Shown one piece after another: positions 14,947 to 24,812 of a DNA stretch of 48,776 nt. Source of the stretch: a virus; IMG/VR virus record IMGVR_UViG_3300000553_000064, positions 1-48,776 of that record; one strand, written 5' to 3'. The notes beneath the pieces are model-generated. The model worked only from the letters and a program-made list of their open reading frames with translations. It was not told the origin of the DNA and ran no database searches. The translations under genes and the position numbers were made by a program. Each line of letters begins with the position of its first letter. Position 1 is the first letter of the stretch.

Positions 14947-17613
14947 ATGACAACATTTATTTCCCCTGGCGTATATACACTGGAGCAGGATTTGTCACAG
15001 TATGTTTCCAATCTGTCTTCTACCATTGTAGCTATGGTAGGAACTTCAGATATGGGACCAACTGAAACACCCACTCTTGTAACTTCCGCTTCTCAATATG
15101 TAAGTTTATTTGGACAGCCAAACCCTAATCATTATTTAGGATATGCGGCTCTTTCGTACTTGGAACAAGGAAATCAGTTATATGTAACACGTGTAGCACC
15201 ATCTGATGCTTCTGTTGCCAAACTAACTGTTCCACTACCCGCCAGTTATACACCATACTCTGGTAATTGGACCTTATCTTCAAATACAGCAACAACTGCT
15301 ACTTTTACGGTAAGCAATTCTACGGGCGCTACTGGAGCTAACCAATTAGTAGTATTACCAACAACTCCTCCAGTAACATTATCTGGTTTTGATTTTACGG
15401 ATACCACAAATGTAGCTGCTATAAATGGTAAGGTAGGTTCAGATTTATCAAGCTTTATTTCTTCTGGCCTTGTTAATAGCTATGTTGTAGGTCGTTCTTT
15501 TACAGTAAACACCGGTTATGGTAAGGGAAGCTCTGTTCCAGTAACTAATTTAGCTGTAGATGATTTAGCAGATTTGTATTTAACTGTAGATGCTACTAAA
15601 TTCAATAGCTTCAACTCTCCAATATTAGCAACTGCTACTGGCTCATTCCTCTGTACCACAAAGGCTGTTTCCGGTGCTATCGCTGCTGAAACTGTTGTTA
15701 TTGGTAGTACCTCTAACGGAACTACTACTGGAACACTTTCACTGGTTCTTACTACTACCGGAACTCCTAATGCTACCCCAACTTTAACTAATATAAATAG
15801 TTATGTTAGCGTAGCCAGTCCAAACGTTACTATTACAATCCCAATGTTCTATACCGGAACAGGTGGAACTGGAACTATTACAGCCGCTAATGCCGCAAAT
15901 AATGCACTTTCAATTTCCGCAGTATTAAACGGTATAATTTCTGCCTTTGCTGGTGGTTCAAGTTCTTTAACTGGAAATCTTGCTACTGCTTATCCACTTT
16001 GCGCTGCCACATTTGATGGAGTAACTGGTTTAGGTTATATTAATCCTGTTACTGGAGCTTCTGCTGGCTTATCTTCTGCTACAGTGCAATCTGATGGATT
16101 AACAATTGTATTAGCTGGTATTACATTAGGTGCTTCTTCTACTTTCTCTTATGGAACTAACGCAGGTCCATTTGTATCTACTACAAACATGCAGATTACT
16201 GGAACGTTCTCTTTAAATCTTTCCAGACCTACTTGGGTAATGAATGCTGCTGGCTCTTCTTTTGTCCCAACATTTTTAAAGTTCTCTTCTCTTGGTGAAG
16301 CTGATTTCTCTAATGTAGCTATTACTGTAGATTTAAACTTAAATAATGTAGACGCAAGTGATGAACAACAATATGTTGTTTCTTTATATACCAGAGGTAC
16401 TGGATTATCCATTTCTCCCTCCAGTGTATATCAGAGCGATTTTGTTCTAACAGAACAATATACTGGAACACCAGATGTTTTACAGTCTACTATCAATTCA
16501 AGCTCTGCCTATGTTAGTTTAAAAATAGACTATGCTACTGTAGATACTTTAAATTATACAAGCGGCGTTATTACAAATGGCACACCTTCCGATAATTTAA
16601 CTCCTTCTTTTGGTCTATTTACTGACGCAAGCGGATTAGGTGTTATTACGGGAGCAGTAAATACTACTTCTTCTAACATAGCATATCCTTCTTATGCTGC
16701 TTTCCTTGAAAACGGCTCTACTGGAACTATTGTAGATAATTATACTATTATTGGTGATGCTGCTGATAAGACTGGCATTTATAGCGTTTCTGACCCAGAA
16801 GCAATTGATATTAATTTATTAGTTGTTCCAGGTTGGTCTGCCGACCCTGCTGTTGCTGCTGCTATGATTAGTCTTTGCCAAAATCGTAGTGACTGTATGT
16901 GTATTCTTGATACTCCTTATGGTTTAAGTGTCCAAGAAGCTATTAACTATAGAAATAATGTGTTAGTTTCTGGTAGTAATTATGCTGCTGTATATTACCC
17001 TTGGGTTCAGGTTGTTGATTCTGTAAACAAGGTTAACCTCTTTGTTCCTCCCAGCGGTATGGTATCTGCTCAATACGCATATAACGACTCTGTTGGTGCC
17101 GTATATACTGCTCCAGCTGGCCGTAATCGCGGTAATTTATTAAATGCTACAGCTGTAGAACGTATTTTAAACCAGGGCGATAGAGATGCTCTAACTCTTG
17201 CTCAAATTAACCCAATTTATTCAGAAGCTGGTTATGGTATTTATATTCGCGGTCAAATGACCCTTCAAAGAGCTACAACTGCTCTTAATCGTGTAAATGT
17301 TCGTAGACTTTTACTTTATCTTCGTAAGGTTATTTCTACTGCTTCTAAATATTTCGAATTTGAACCAGGGGATTCCGTTACTGCTCTTCGTTTGAAGCAG
17401 CTTGCCGAATCTACTCTTCAGGCTCAACAGAATTTAGGAGCCATTAGAAACTTTACAGTAGATGTAGGTTCTGATGTTAATACGTCTCAAGTATTAGAAA
17501 ACAATGAACTTGTAATGTCTATCTCTATTGTTCCAACAAAGACAGCAGAAATAATTGTAGAAGTTTTCAATATTCTTCCACAAGGACAGGGTATTACAAT
17601 TAATAATGCTTAA
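14947..17613 (+). CDS. 18: Tail sheath protein, gp18-like, with a large insert
   Basis: An 888-residue contractile sheath subunit (T4 gp18: 659). The N-terminus (FISPGVYTLEQDLS, then VAMVGTSDMGPTETP and LFGQPNPNHYLGYAALSYL) and the C-terminal part from about residue 620 (VVPGWSADPAVAAAM, YYPWVQVVD, PAGRNRG, EAGYGIYIRGQMTLQ, VNVRRLLLYLRKVIS, LVMSISIVPTKTAEIIVEVF) are clearly sheath. Between them, about residues 95-600 are Ser/Thr/Gly-rich and beta-like (GTTTGTLSLVLTTTGTPNAT), presumably outward-facing domains on the tail surface as in the protruding domains of T4 gp18 but larger. AAGGATTA precedes the start. Confidence 0.95.
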   Translation: MTTFISPGVYTLEQDLSQYVSNLSSTIVAMVGTSDMGPTETPTLVTSASQYVSLFGQPNPNHYLGYAALSYLEQGNQLYVTRVAPSDASVAKLTVPLPASYTPYSGNWTLSSNTATTATFTVSNSTGATGANQLVVLPTTPPVTLSGFDFTDTTNVAAINGKVGSDLSSFISSGLVNSYVVGRSFTVNTGYGKGSSVPVTNLAVDDLADLYLTVDATKFNSFNSPILATATGSFLCTTKAVSGAIAAETVVIGSTSNGTTTGTLSLVLTTTGTPNATPTLTNINSYVSVASPNVTITIPMFYTGTGGTGTITAANAANNALSISAVLNGIISAFAGGSSSLTGNLATAYPLCAATFDGVTGLGYINPVTGASAGLSSATVQSDGLTIVLAGITLGASSTFSYGTNAGPFVSTTNMQITGTFSLNLSRPTWVMNAAGSSFVPTFLKFSSLGEADFSNVAITVDLNLNNVDASDEQQYVVSLYTRGTGLSISPSSVYQSDFVLTEQYTGTPDVLQSTINSSSAYVSLKIDYATVDTLNYTSGVITNGTPSDNLTPSFGLFTDASGLGVITGAVNTTSSNIAYPSYAAFLENGSTGTIVDNYTIIGDAADKTGIYSVSDPEAIDINLLVVPGWSADPAVAAAMISLCQNRSDCMCILDTPYGLSVQEAINYRNNVLVSGSNYAAVYYPWVQVVDSVNKVNLFVPPSGMVSAQYAYNDSVGAVYTAPAGRNRGNLLNATAVERILNQGDRDALTLAQINPIYSEAGYGIYIRGQMTLQRATTALNRVNVRRLLLYLRKVISTASKYFEFEPGDSVTALRLKQLAESTLQAQQNLGAIRNFTVDVGSDVNTSQVLENNELVMSISIVPTKTAEIIVEVFNILPQGQGITINNA

Positions 17614-17635
17614 TAATTAATAAATAAATGTAGAG

Positions 17636-17668
17636 CAGCCTCTATTAATTTAGAGGCTGTTTTATTTT
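17636..17668 (+). terminator. Terminator after the sheath gene
   Basis: CAGCCTCTA (17636-17644), loop TTAATT, and TAGAGGCTG (17651-17659) form a perfect 9-bp stem, followed by TTTTATTTT. Confidence 0.93.
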
Positions 17669-17671
17669 CCA

Positions 17672-17687
17672 AATTAAGTTAGACGGG
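17672..17687 (+). promoter_or_regulatory. AATTAAsTT box upstream of the tube-initiator candidate
   Basis: AATTAAGTTAGACGGG lies immediately after the sheath terminator and 7 bases before the ATG at 17695, the place for a new promoter. GACGGGA is also the ribosome site. Confidence 0.5.
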
Positions 17688-17694
17688 AATACTT

Positions 17695-18984
17695 ATGGCA
17701 GATACAAGTACTATGCAGCAAGCTATTATGGGTGCGAATACGCCTGGACAGAGTTCTATTACTCAAACTGGATTTTTACAGTCTCCCAATGTTTTATTCC
17801 AGGCAATGAACCAACAATCATTGACTAATCTTAAATCCCTATCAGCCGGCTCTGTTGGTACGTATTTACAAAGTAAAAATATAGTTAATGGTAATATGGC
17901 ATCAATTATAAATGCTTCTCTTGATTATGTTTTAGGTGGAAATAGTCAAGGATTACCAGCAATATCTGGTAATGTAAAATATAGTAGTTCTAAAAGAACT
18001 TTTATTCCTATCATATTAAAAACAGATTTTTTATTTAATTTAAACCCAAAATCTACAGCAGGAACTAACAACCAGCCTGTCCCATTATATATAGTTTTTG
18101 ATAGTACGCCAGAAGATATAACGCTTCAAAAAACAGCTAATTGGAATGCTGTTAACTTTTTAGGCAGGCCAGAACCGGTTTGGACATATCAAAATAGTAG
18201 TCCTATAACTTTCGCTTTAACTGGAAAGTTTTATGCCGAATCTGTTCAAGCACATGGAAAGCTATTAAAACTTTCTGATTATATAATGTCTTTGGCTACA
18301 CCTTCAGAAAATAATTATATGCCATCTCCAGTTACGGTTTTTATAGGAACTTGGAAAGTATTACATTGTATAGTAAATAATGTTAGTATAAAATATTCTG
18401 GACCATGGTCTTTACAGGTTAATCAAGATGATGTGAATAGAGCTTCAAGCACAGCTGAAAAAAATGTTATTAATAATGCTATAATAGACCAAAACAATTC
18501 TAATATACCAACGCATGCTCCATATTTGTTTGAAGCTACTTTTAACTTTACTGTTGTAAGTCCTGGTAATAATGTTCAATATGCCGAACAAGTTGTGTCT
18601 AATAATGGCGGTGTTAATAATGGACAAGAGCTATCAAAAGATGACATGAATAGTCCAGTACTTCAAAGCATGTTAACTTTTAACTTAAATGAAATTGATA
18701 CTGATGTAAATACAGGATTATATCAAAATACGGCTTTTACAGCATATACATTTGAGGGAGGCCAGTTAAATACATATACAGACTCCTCTTTATCTTATAC
18801 TACTGCTGCCCAAAACTTAAATATATACGATAATGCTAATTCAGTTAAGAGACTATCAGACCAGGGAGTTATAACAAATGCTATAAGCTCTCAAATGTTG
18901 AGCTTGTTTCAAAAAGCTAATCCGTCTTCTACTCAAACTCCACAAACAACTACCTCATTAAATCCATTTAAGAAGTTATTTTAA
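17695..18984 (+). CDS. Putative tail tube initiator / baseplate protein
   Basis: A 429-residue structural protein. Residues about 129-170 (PLYIVFDSTPEDITLQKTAN, then NFLGRPEPVWTYQ) and about 215-290 (SPVTVFIGTWKVLHCIVNNV, PYLFEATFNFTVV) follow the layout of tube-fold adaptor proteins at the top of contractile baseplates: a strand with a [Y/F]-x-P-E-x-I turn, then a G-W strand, then a closing beta strand. The position after sheath and before hub fits a tube initiator in the role of T4 gp48/gp54 or a LysM-type hub adaptor. The N-terminal 60 residues and the Gln/Thr-rich C-terminus are low complexity. The exact T4 counterpart cannot be decided from sequence alone. Confidence 0.5.
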   Translation: MADTSTMQQAIMGANTPGQSSITQTGFLQSPNVLFQAMNQQSLTNLKSLSAGSVGTYLQSKNIVNGNMASIINASLDYVLGGNSQGLPAISGNVKYSSSKRTFIPIILKTDFLFNLNPKSTAGTNNQPVPLYIVFDSTPEDITLQKTANWNAVNFLGRPEPVWTYQNSSPITFALTGKFYAESVQAHGKLLKLSDYIMSLATPSENNYMPSPVTVFIGTWKVLHCIVNNVSIKYSGPWSLQVNQDDVNRASSTAEKNVINNAIIDQNNSNIPTHAPYLFEATFNFTVVSPGNNVQYAEQVVSNNGGVNNGQELSKDDMNSPVLQSMLTFNLNEIDTDVNTGLYQNTAFTAYTFEGGQLNTYTDSSLSYTTAAQNLNIYDNANSVKRLSDQGVITNAISSQMLSLFQKANPSSTQTPQTTTSLNPFKKLF

Positions 18985-18986
18985 TT

Positions 18987-21875
18987 ATGGCAGTAGATAA
19001 TACTAATCTTTTAATAGATATACAAGATATTCAAAAATTAGTAAATAATACTAATTCCTCTACTTCAAGTAAGAGAGATAATACTATAAATGCTGTTATA
19101 AAATTATTAACAGATTTATTAGATGAGGCGTCTGTTAAAACTATAAAAAATCAAATTTCTGATAATGGTTCTTCATCTTTAAATATAAATGGTATAGGAG
19201 ACTCCGGTAAAGGTAATAATAAATACTTTCCTTCTTATAACGCAAGAACCCCTATTGCGGAAATATCATTAAATGGTACGCAGATTTATCCTAAAAAAAT
19301 AGATTTAGACACTGGAAAATATATAAACTCTAAAATGAACTTTCAAAATCTAAATCTAAAGTTTCCATTGGGCGGTGTCGAAAAATCAATTACTGGTTCT
19401 ATTCAATTATTTACAAAAGACCCAAAAGAGATATTAATACCATTAGATATATACGCAAAGCAGGGTGGAACTAAAGAAGCTACAGATAAAGCTGCATTTG
19501 GAACTGGCGGTTTACCAACACTTACATTAAAGTTTGGATGGGCCTTTTCTTCTACTACATCTTCTAATACTGTACAAGCCCTTTCTCCTTCTTTAACTTT
19601 TGTAATTACGCATATAGATATGACTGATCCTGGAACACAGGGAACAACATTTACTTTATCTCTACAAGAAACTGGAACTTTAGTTCTTGAAAACAGTTCT
19701 AATGATATTATTATATTACCAGATTATCCACAAGAACAATTAAGAACATTATTAGAGGGTCTATTACATGTAAGATTGTTTACATTAGATGATTTATTAT
19801 ATTTTGGTATTCCTGGAGGAAATAATCCAAATACTAACAGTAATTCTACAACAGGTGGTTTTTCTTCTAAAAAACAAGTAATACAAAATAGTACGCAATC
19901 TAATCTTAATGTAGGCGGATTAAGCTCTATAAATAATATATCTTCATATGCTGAACAATTAAGAACATTAGCTATACAAAAGTTTGGTATGGCTACAAGT
20001 GGTTATACAAGTTATTATAATACAACTGATTTAGAAAGATATTTAGCAACAAAACCTGGTGGTATGTTAGCTGTATATCAACTAAAACAAAATCTATCTC
20101 TACAGCAACCAACTGCCCCAGGAACTTCTGTATCTGGAACTGAAAATACATCGGCAGCTGGTAATTCTAATAATCAAATAGTTAGTTCAATGTCTTCTGG
20201 CGTTGTTCCAGATACACAACAAGGACAACAATCTGCTGCTATTACGACTGGAACTCTTACAAAAACTTTCTTTGCTACACAACCTTCTGCGGCTGTTGGT
20301 ATAAACGGTAGAAACTTTTTTACTGTTGCTAATGAACTTGCGGCACAGTGTAGATGTAGATGGTATCCACACGAAAACAGTGTATCCGCAAATCAAAGTG
20401 ATAATGATAGTATAACTACAACAAAACTTAATGCTTTAGCATCAGATTTAAAAACTATACAAAATATGCCAGCAAGTATTAGCACTATTTCAGATGATTT
20501 GCTTAAAAGTATTAAAACTAATACTGGTACAAAAGATACCTCTTTAACCAGGGAACAGGCACAAACTTTAATAACTGCTCAATTAAAGCAAGATATAGCT
20601 AAACTATCTACTAAATGTTCTTTACAATGGATACCAAATATACCTGCTGATTGGAAAACTACTGGAAGCGATATAAACTCTACAGGATTAGACCCTAATG
20701 GTAAATCTATACCTTATGATGTAGGTGCCTTCTTCCTATTACCTGATATTTTAAATGATTATACTATTTTCTTATCTGATTTACCTGTTCAATACGGGCC
20801 CGGTGCTTCTTCTATGCCATATTTATATGGGTCTGGCCAAAACGTATTTCAAGTTGCTACACAAGGAAATACTCCACAGATGTTTGGAGAAGTCATAGCA
20901 TTGTCCGTAAGTCATAGCGATTTGATAGCAGCATTAACGCAAGCAGCAAATGAAAAAATGGCTTATGCTGTTCAAGGAAAATGGTTTGGCCAAATAGAAC
21001 CAGCAATTGCTTATCAAAATCAAAATACAAATAGTTTATTTAGACCAGATAGTAGCGAAGATACTACAAAATCTGAAGCTGCGGCTGCTAAACAATTACA
21101 AAAAAGTAGAGCTGTTCAAGGAGATATACGAAGTTCGTTTAAAGGTTCTGTTGGAACAGGTAAAGTAGGAAAACTTGCCATTTTTGACGGCGATGATATG
21201 TCGGGACAAAACAGAAGTTTATCATGTTCTGATATTCCTGTAGATACAACTACAGGACCGGCTCAAAGTGCTTCATATATGATACAATCAAGAGTAGCAA
21301 CTTTTTTAAGATGGCCTACAACAGCAAAAATAACTATTTTAGGGGACCCTAATTTAATAAGATTGGGCCCAGGATGTTTTGAATTATTATCATATTATCC
21401 TGTTGAACATGTAAATCCAATTACTGGTGTAATAACAACTACGCAAGAATTAAACGCCCTAACGTCTGGTTTATATTTTGTTAATCATATTGAGCATTCA
21501 ATAAGCGGAGACAATTTTATTACCGTGTTAGATGGTCAAAAAGTAATTGACCCATCTTTTGTTCCATCATCTTTGACTAATCAAATGACAAACATATTAC
21601 ATGACCAACAAAATACAAAACAAAGTATTTCTAATACAGTTAATGGAGCTATTAATCTTGGTACAGCCTTCTCCGGTTCTTCTCCAATATCTCCGTATGG
21701 TGTAAATCAAGTGTCAGAAATAGATTTAAATAGTTCAGATTTTACTACAGGAACTTTTGCTACTGATTTAAAAATTGTTTTAAACACATATTATTCTACT
21801 GTAATAAAAAATACTCAAAGCGCCACATCTGGATTACCAGCATCTGTTCCAGGACCAATACCAAATCTACCATAA
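18987..21875 (+). CDS. Putative baseplate hub protein (gp27/gpD-like region)
   Basis: A 962-residue protein starting 2 bases after the previous stop. The C-terminal third carries the pattern typical of hub proteins: TILGDPNLIRLGPGCFELLS followed by ALTSGLYFVNHIEHSISGDN and FITVLDGQKVID, that is, a GDP-x-L turn, a G-x-Y-x-V strand and an H-x-I-x-G strand. An N-terminal beta-rich part (IAEISLNGTQIYPKKIDLDT, FPLGGVEKSITGSIQLFT) could be the matching first hub domain. The middle is Asn/Ser/Gln-rich (about 275-430) and probably flexible. This is much larger than T4 gp27 (391), so additional domains are fused. It would bind the central spike and the tube. Neighbours are the tube initiator and tape measure. 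Confidence 0.6.
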   Translation: MAVDNTNLLIDIQDIQKLVNNTNSSTSSKRDNTINAVIKLLTDLLDEASVKTIKNQISDNGSSSLNINGIGDSGKGNNKYFPSYNARTPIAEISLNGTQIYPKKIDLDTGKYINSKMNFQNLNLKFPLGGVEKSITGSIQLFTKDPKEILIPLDIYAKQGGTKEATDKAAFGTGGLPTLTLKFGWAFSSTTSSNTVQALSPSLTFVITHIDMTDPGTQGTTFTLSLQETGTLVLENSSNDIIILPDYPQEQLRTLLEGLLHVRLFTLDDLLYFGIPGGNNPNTNSNSTTGGFSSKKQVIQNSTQSNLNVGGLSSINNISSYAEQLRTLAIQKFGMATSGYTSYYNTTDLERYLATKPGGMLAVYQLKQNLSLQQPTAPGTSVSGTENTSAAGNSNNQIVSSMSSGVVPDTQQGQQSAAITTGTLTKTFFATQPSAAVGINGRNFFTVANELAAQCRCRWYPHENSVSANQSDNDSITTTKLNALASDLKTIQNMPASISTISDDLLKSIKTNTGTKDTSLTREQAQTLITAQLKQDIAKLSTKCSLQWIPNIPADWKTTGSDINSTGLDPNGKSIPYDVGAFFLLPDILNDYTIFLSDLPVQYGPGASSMPYLYGSGQNVFQVATQGNTPQMFGEVIALSVSHSDLIAALTQAANEKMAYAVQGKWFGQIEPAIAYQNQNTNSLFRPDSSEDTTKSEAAAAKQLQKSRAVQGDIRSSFKGSVGTGKVGKLAIFDGDDMSGQNRSLSCSDIPVDTTTGPAQSASYMIQSRVATFLRWPTTAKITILGDPNLIRLGPGCFELLSYYPVEHVNPITGVITTTQELNALTSGLYFVNHIEHSISGDNFITVLDGQKVIDPSFVPSSLTNQMTNILHDQQNTKQSISNTVNGAINLGTAFSGSSPISPYGVNQVSEIDLNSSDFTTGTFATDLKIVLNTYYSTVIKNTQSATSGLPASVPGPIPNLP

Positions 21876-21880
21876 ACATT

Positions 21881-21895
21881 AATTAAGTTTAGGAA
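21881..21895 (+). promoter_or_regulatory. AATTAAsTT box upstream of the tape measure gene
   Basis: AATTAAGTTTAGGAA ends 6 bases before the ATG at 21902; TAGGA is also the ribosome site. Confidence 0.45.
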
Positions 21896-21901
21896 ATATA
21901 A

Positions 21902-24265
21902 ATGGCTGAACAAGATAATGAAACTACTGATAAAGTCTTAATGAAAAGACTTGCCGCTATTGGTATTAAAATAGAAGTAGACCAGGATTATATTAACAGA
22001 CAGTTAAGTCCTGCTATGGCAGCTATATCTAAAAAGCTTAATCAGTTATCCAAAGAAAGTAAAATGGATAAAGATGGTATCTTCGGAGCAAAGTTTTTTC
22101 AAGATAAAATTAAAAACATTACTGGTTTTGATTATGCTTTAATAAAATCTACTAAAACAATGCTTGGTTATGGTTTAGCTTCTAAAAATATGAACCTCGA
22201 TAATCAAGAATTTTATAAGAGTTTAGGCTTTATAAGTAAACGTTTAGTAGATGTAGCTTCTGGCATTACAAGCTGGAGAAAAGCCGGAAAAGATGCCTCT
22301 GACCAGTCAAAAGAAAATACTTCAAGTTTAGCTTCAGCATTAGCATCCGCAGATAAAAATAGTGCTACTTTAGCCGCTGGTCTTGATAGTGTTGCCACAT
22401 CAGCAGAAGTAGGAGCTGTTGAAATGGGAGCATTTGCTACAATCGCTACTGGTGGATTAGCATTATTAGCTGTAGCTATTGTTGGTATAGGCGCAGCATT
22501 CTATAAAATGTTTACTTCTGCGATGTCTGCGAGAGATGAGGTTAAAAAGTTTGACCAGCTTGTTGTGGGTATGGGACAACAAGGTGTCACGGAATTCGCT
22601 GGTAAATTACAGCATTTAAATAAAGCTGTTTGGGGATTAGGGTTTTCATTAGAACAAGTAAATGGTGTAGCTCTTGATTTTGCTAAAGCTGGTGTTAGTC
22701 TTGGTAGGTCTCTTGATACTAATTTAGTAAGTAGTGTATTAACTCTATCTGGAGCCACAGGAGTAGCTTCAAGTGAAATTAGTGGTTTATACGGCGAATT
22801 ATTAAAGTCTACAAAGATAAGTGTCGACTCCTTAACAGCAATGGGAGATACGTTTACAAGATTTAATCAAATAGTTTTTAACGGAACAAATCTTGGTCAA
22901 GTATCTTTTGCTACATTTAGAGAAGCTATATCGTCTTCTGCCAATGCTTTAGCTATTGCTACTGCGCGTGGAGAAGAGTTTACAAATAAAATGACAAGAG
23001 ATTTAATGTCATTGTCTGGATTAGCTACAACATTAAGTTTAAGTGTATCAGAACTTAACGGGCTATTCGAATCTGCTGGTAGTCTAATTTCTGACCAAAA
23101 CTCGCCATTTAGAGCTTTCTTGGCTATTTCTGGTGGTGCTAATATAAATCAAATGTTAACTAACCAATTTGATAAAACTGATGCTATGTTAAGAGGAATA
23201 ACCTTTTTACAAAACTTAAATAAGAGTTTTGGAGAAAATATCCAAATAACAGCACAAGTCGGTGCTCAATTATCTGGTTTATCAAAAGAAACTGTTATTA
23301 AAATGATAAATACAAGACAGGAAACTATTGCTGATATGTTAAAAGCTCAACAACAGTTAGCTACTATTCAAACAGATGCTACAAAAGATGCTTATGAGAA
23401 GGTTAATAGTGATTTAACTTCTGTATGGAATAGAATTAAAACAATGTTCGTAACGATGTTCCAAAACATTATAGGCGGTTCAAGTGGAATGAATAATTTA
23501 TTAAGAAGTGTTGAAAATTTCTTAATGGATTTCAAAAGAACTATGGAACATAGTGGTTTAATAGATACTCTTGGAAAAATAGTAGACAAAGTAGCTAATT
23601 GGTTAGGTAATAACCTTGTTCCAATGATTGAGTTTGTTAATAAAATGTTATCAGATTTTGCTAATCCAGATAAAAGTATCTGGAAAAGTCTTATAGATTT
23701 AATAGTAGATGGGTTAAAATTACCTTTTTTCCTATTAGGCCAATTAGCAGGAGAAGGGTTTAGAGCAGCAATGGCAAATGTCTCTATTTTAGGTATGAAA
23801 CCTTTTGCTGGAGCAAAAACAAGAGAACAAATAGAAAAAGAATTATCAGAAAAGCGCGGTGTTTTAGGTAGTTTTGGAAACAATAGAAATATGCCAGAAT
23901 TAGACTATTTAAATAATAGGTTATCTGCTATAGATAAACAAGAAGGGCAATTATCTAAATATAGTCCAGATACGGTGACGTATGGTAAAACAGCTGGCGG
24001 TAAAGTTGGTTTTATGACTGTTGGACAAAAAGAGTATGCTTTAGAAGAAGAAAAGAAAAGAGTTCAAGCTGAAATAGCTAAAAATACTAAATCTGCCGCA
24101 GAAGATATACATGAAGTAAGATTAGCGGTTTGTCATACTTCTGCTGATACTGAAAAGATAATAGGAACGCCTGCTAAACCAGTTAGTCCATTAGCTAAAC
24201 TTACTGTTAATAGCGCTGGAATGCCAAGTATGCCTGTATTGCATAGTATGGCTAATGGCGGTTAA
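21902..24265 (+). CDS. Tail tape measure protein
   Basis: A 787-residue, largely helical protein with a hydrophobic glycine-rich segment at about residues 175-203 (TIATGGLALLAVAIVGIGAA), characteristic of tape measure proteins, which fill the tube lumen, set tail length and help DNA cross the inner membrane. Heptad-rich regions flank it: QDYINRQLSPAMAAISKKLN near the start and AYEKVNSDLTSVWNRIKTMF at about 495-520. A second hydrophobic part occurs near 585-630 (LIDLIVDGLKLPFFLLGQLA). Length exceeds T4 gp29 (590). It lies after the hub gene and upstream of the gp26-like gene. No lysozyme or peptidase motif is seen. Confidence 0.78.
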   Translation: MAEQDNETTDKVLMKRLAAIGIKIEVDQDYINRQLSPAMAAISKKLNQLSKESKMDKDGIFGAKFFQDKIKNITGFDYALIKSTKTMLGYGLASKNMNLDNQEFYKSLGFISKRLVDVASGITSWRKAGKDASDQSKENTSSLASALASADKNSATLAAGLDSVATSAEVGAVEMGAFATIATGGLALLAVAIVGIGAAFYKMFTSAMSARDEVKKFDQLVVGMGQQGVTEFAGKLQHLNKAVWGLGFSLEQVNGVALDFAKAGVSLGRSLDTNLVSSVLTLSGATGVASSEISGLYGELLKSTKISVDSLTAMGDTFTRFNQIVFNGTNLGQVSFATFREAISSSANALAIATARGEEFTNKMTRDLMSLSGLATTLSLSVSELNGLFESAGSLISDQNSPFRAFLAISGGANINQMLTNQFDKTDAMLRGITFLQNLNKSFGENIQITAQVGAQLSGLSKETVIKMINTRQETIADMLKAQQQLATIQTDATKDAYEKVNSDLTSVWNRIKTMFVTMFQNIIGGSSGMNNLLRSVENFLMDFKRTMEHSGLIDTLGKIVDKVANWLGNNLVPMIEFVNKMLSDFANPDKSIWKSLIDLIVDGLKLPFFLLGQLAGEGFRAAMANVSILGMKPFAGAKTREQIEKELSEKRGVLGSFGNNRNMPELDYLNNRLSAIDKQEGQLSKYSPDTVTYGKTAGGKVGFMTVGQKEYALEEEKKRVQAEIAKNTKSAAEDIHEVRLAVCHTSADTEKIIGTPAKPVSPLAKLTVNSAGMPSMPVLHSMANGG

Positions 24266-24276
24266 TCTATAAAGGT

Positions 24277-24292
24277 AATTAACTTATAAGGA
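24277..24292 (+). promoter_or_regulatory. AATTAAsTT box upstream of the 167-residue gene
   Basis: AATTAACTTATAAGGA ends 9 bases before the ATG at 24302; AAGGA serves as the ribosome site. Confidence 0.45.
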
Positions 24293-24301
24293 AACAATGA
24301 A

Positions 24302-24805
24302 ATGAGATATAAAATTAAAAACCTTAGTGGAGATACCACTAATGCTAATCCAGCTTTTTGGCAACCAATTTGTATATATGCTACGTCTGACCACTATCAA
24401 TCTCTTTTACCAATTGGTCCAGGTCAAACTGTTGTAGTAGGTGAAAATGCCTTTGTTGAATTAACAACTAATTCAAATTATGCCCAGTTTATTTCTGTAA
24501 TAGATAGTGGTGAACCAGACCTTAATGTTCCATATAGAATTACACAAACTCTTAATGGCTCTTGGCAATACGTTGATTTACAGAGATTTGCTGGTAAGTT
24601 AGCAATTACTAATCCATCAACAGCAACCCAGCCTATTTACTTCTCATTTAGCTGGTTTAATACTCCAGCTACTACACCACCAGCAGAAACAATTTCTACT
24701 GTATTACCTGGAGAGACAGTTAATATAGATGAACCAATGAGCCCAATTAGATTTATTGCTCTTGAGGGCCCAAATAATGCGACAGCTTACGTTTTATCTA
24801 ATTAA
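24302..24805 (+). CDS. Small beta-rich structural protein with KN-(I/L)-(T/S) domain
   Basis: A 167-residue, beta-rich, soluble protein. It begins MRYKIKNLSGD and shows a strand-PG-strand unit LLPIGPGQTVVVGENAFVEL, repeated in its second half as STVLPGETVNIDEPM, suggesting two copies of a small beta domain. The first unit resembles the N-termini of the products starting at 24813, 37390 and 42315. It is not recognised as a named family. It lies among tail surface genes 7 bases before the next gene, so it is probably a virion surface or tail decoration protein; this is inference. Confidence 0.7.
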   Translation: MRYKIKNLSGDTTNANPAFWQPICIYATSDHYQSLLPIGPGQTVVVGENAFVELTTNSNYAQFISVIDSGEPDLNVPYRITQTLNGSWQYVDLQRFAGKLAITNPSTATQPIYFSFSWFNTPATTPPAETISTVLPGETVNIDEPMSPIRFIALEGPNNATAYVLSN

Positions 24806-24812
24806 GGTATAA

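Noticed and set aside
23392-23883. Minus-strand open frame of 163 codons in the tape measure gene
   Set aside because: It is antisense to clear coding sequence with no start signal.
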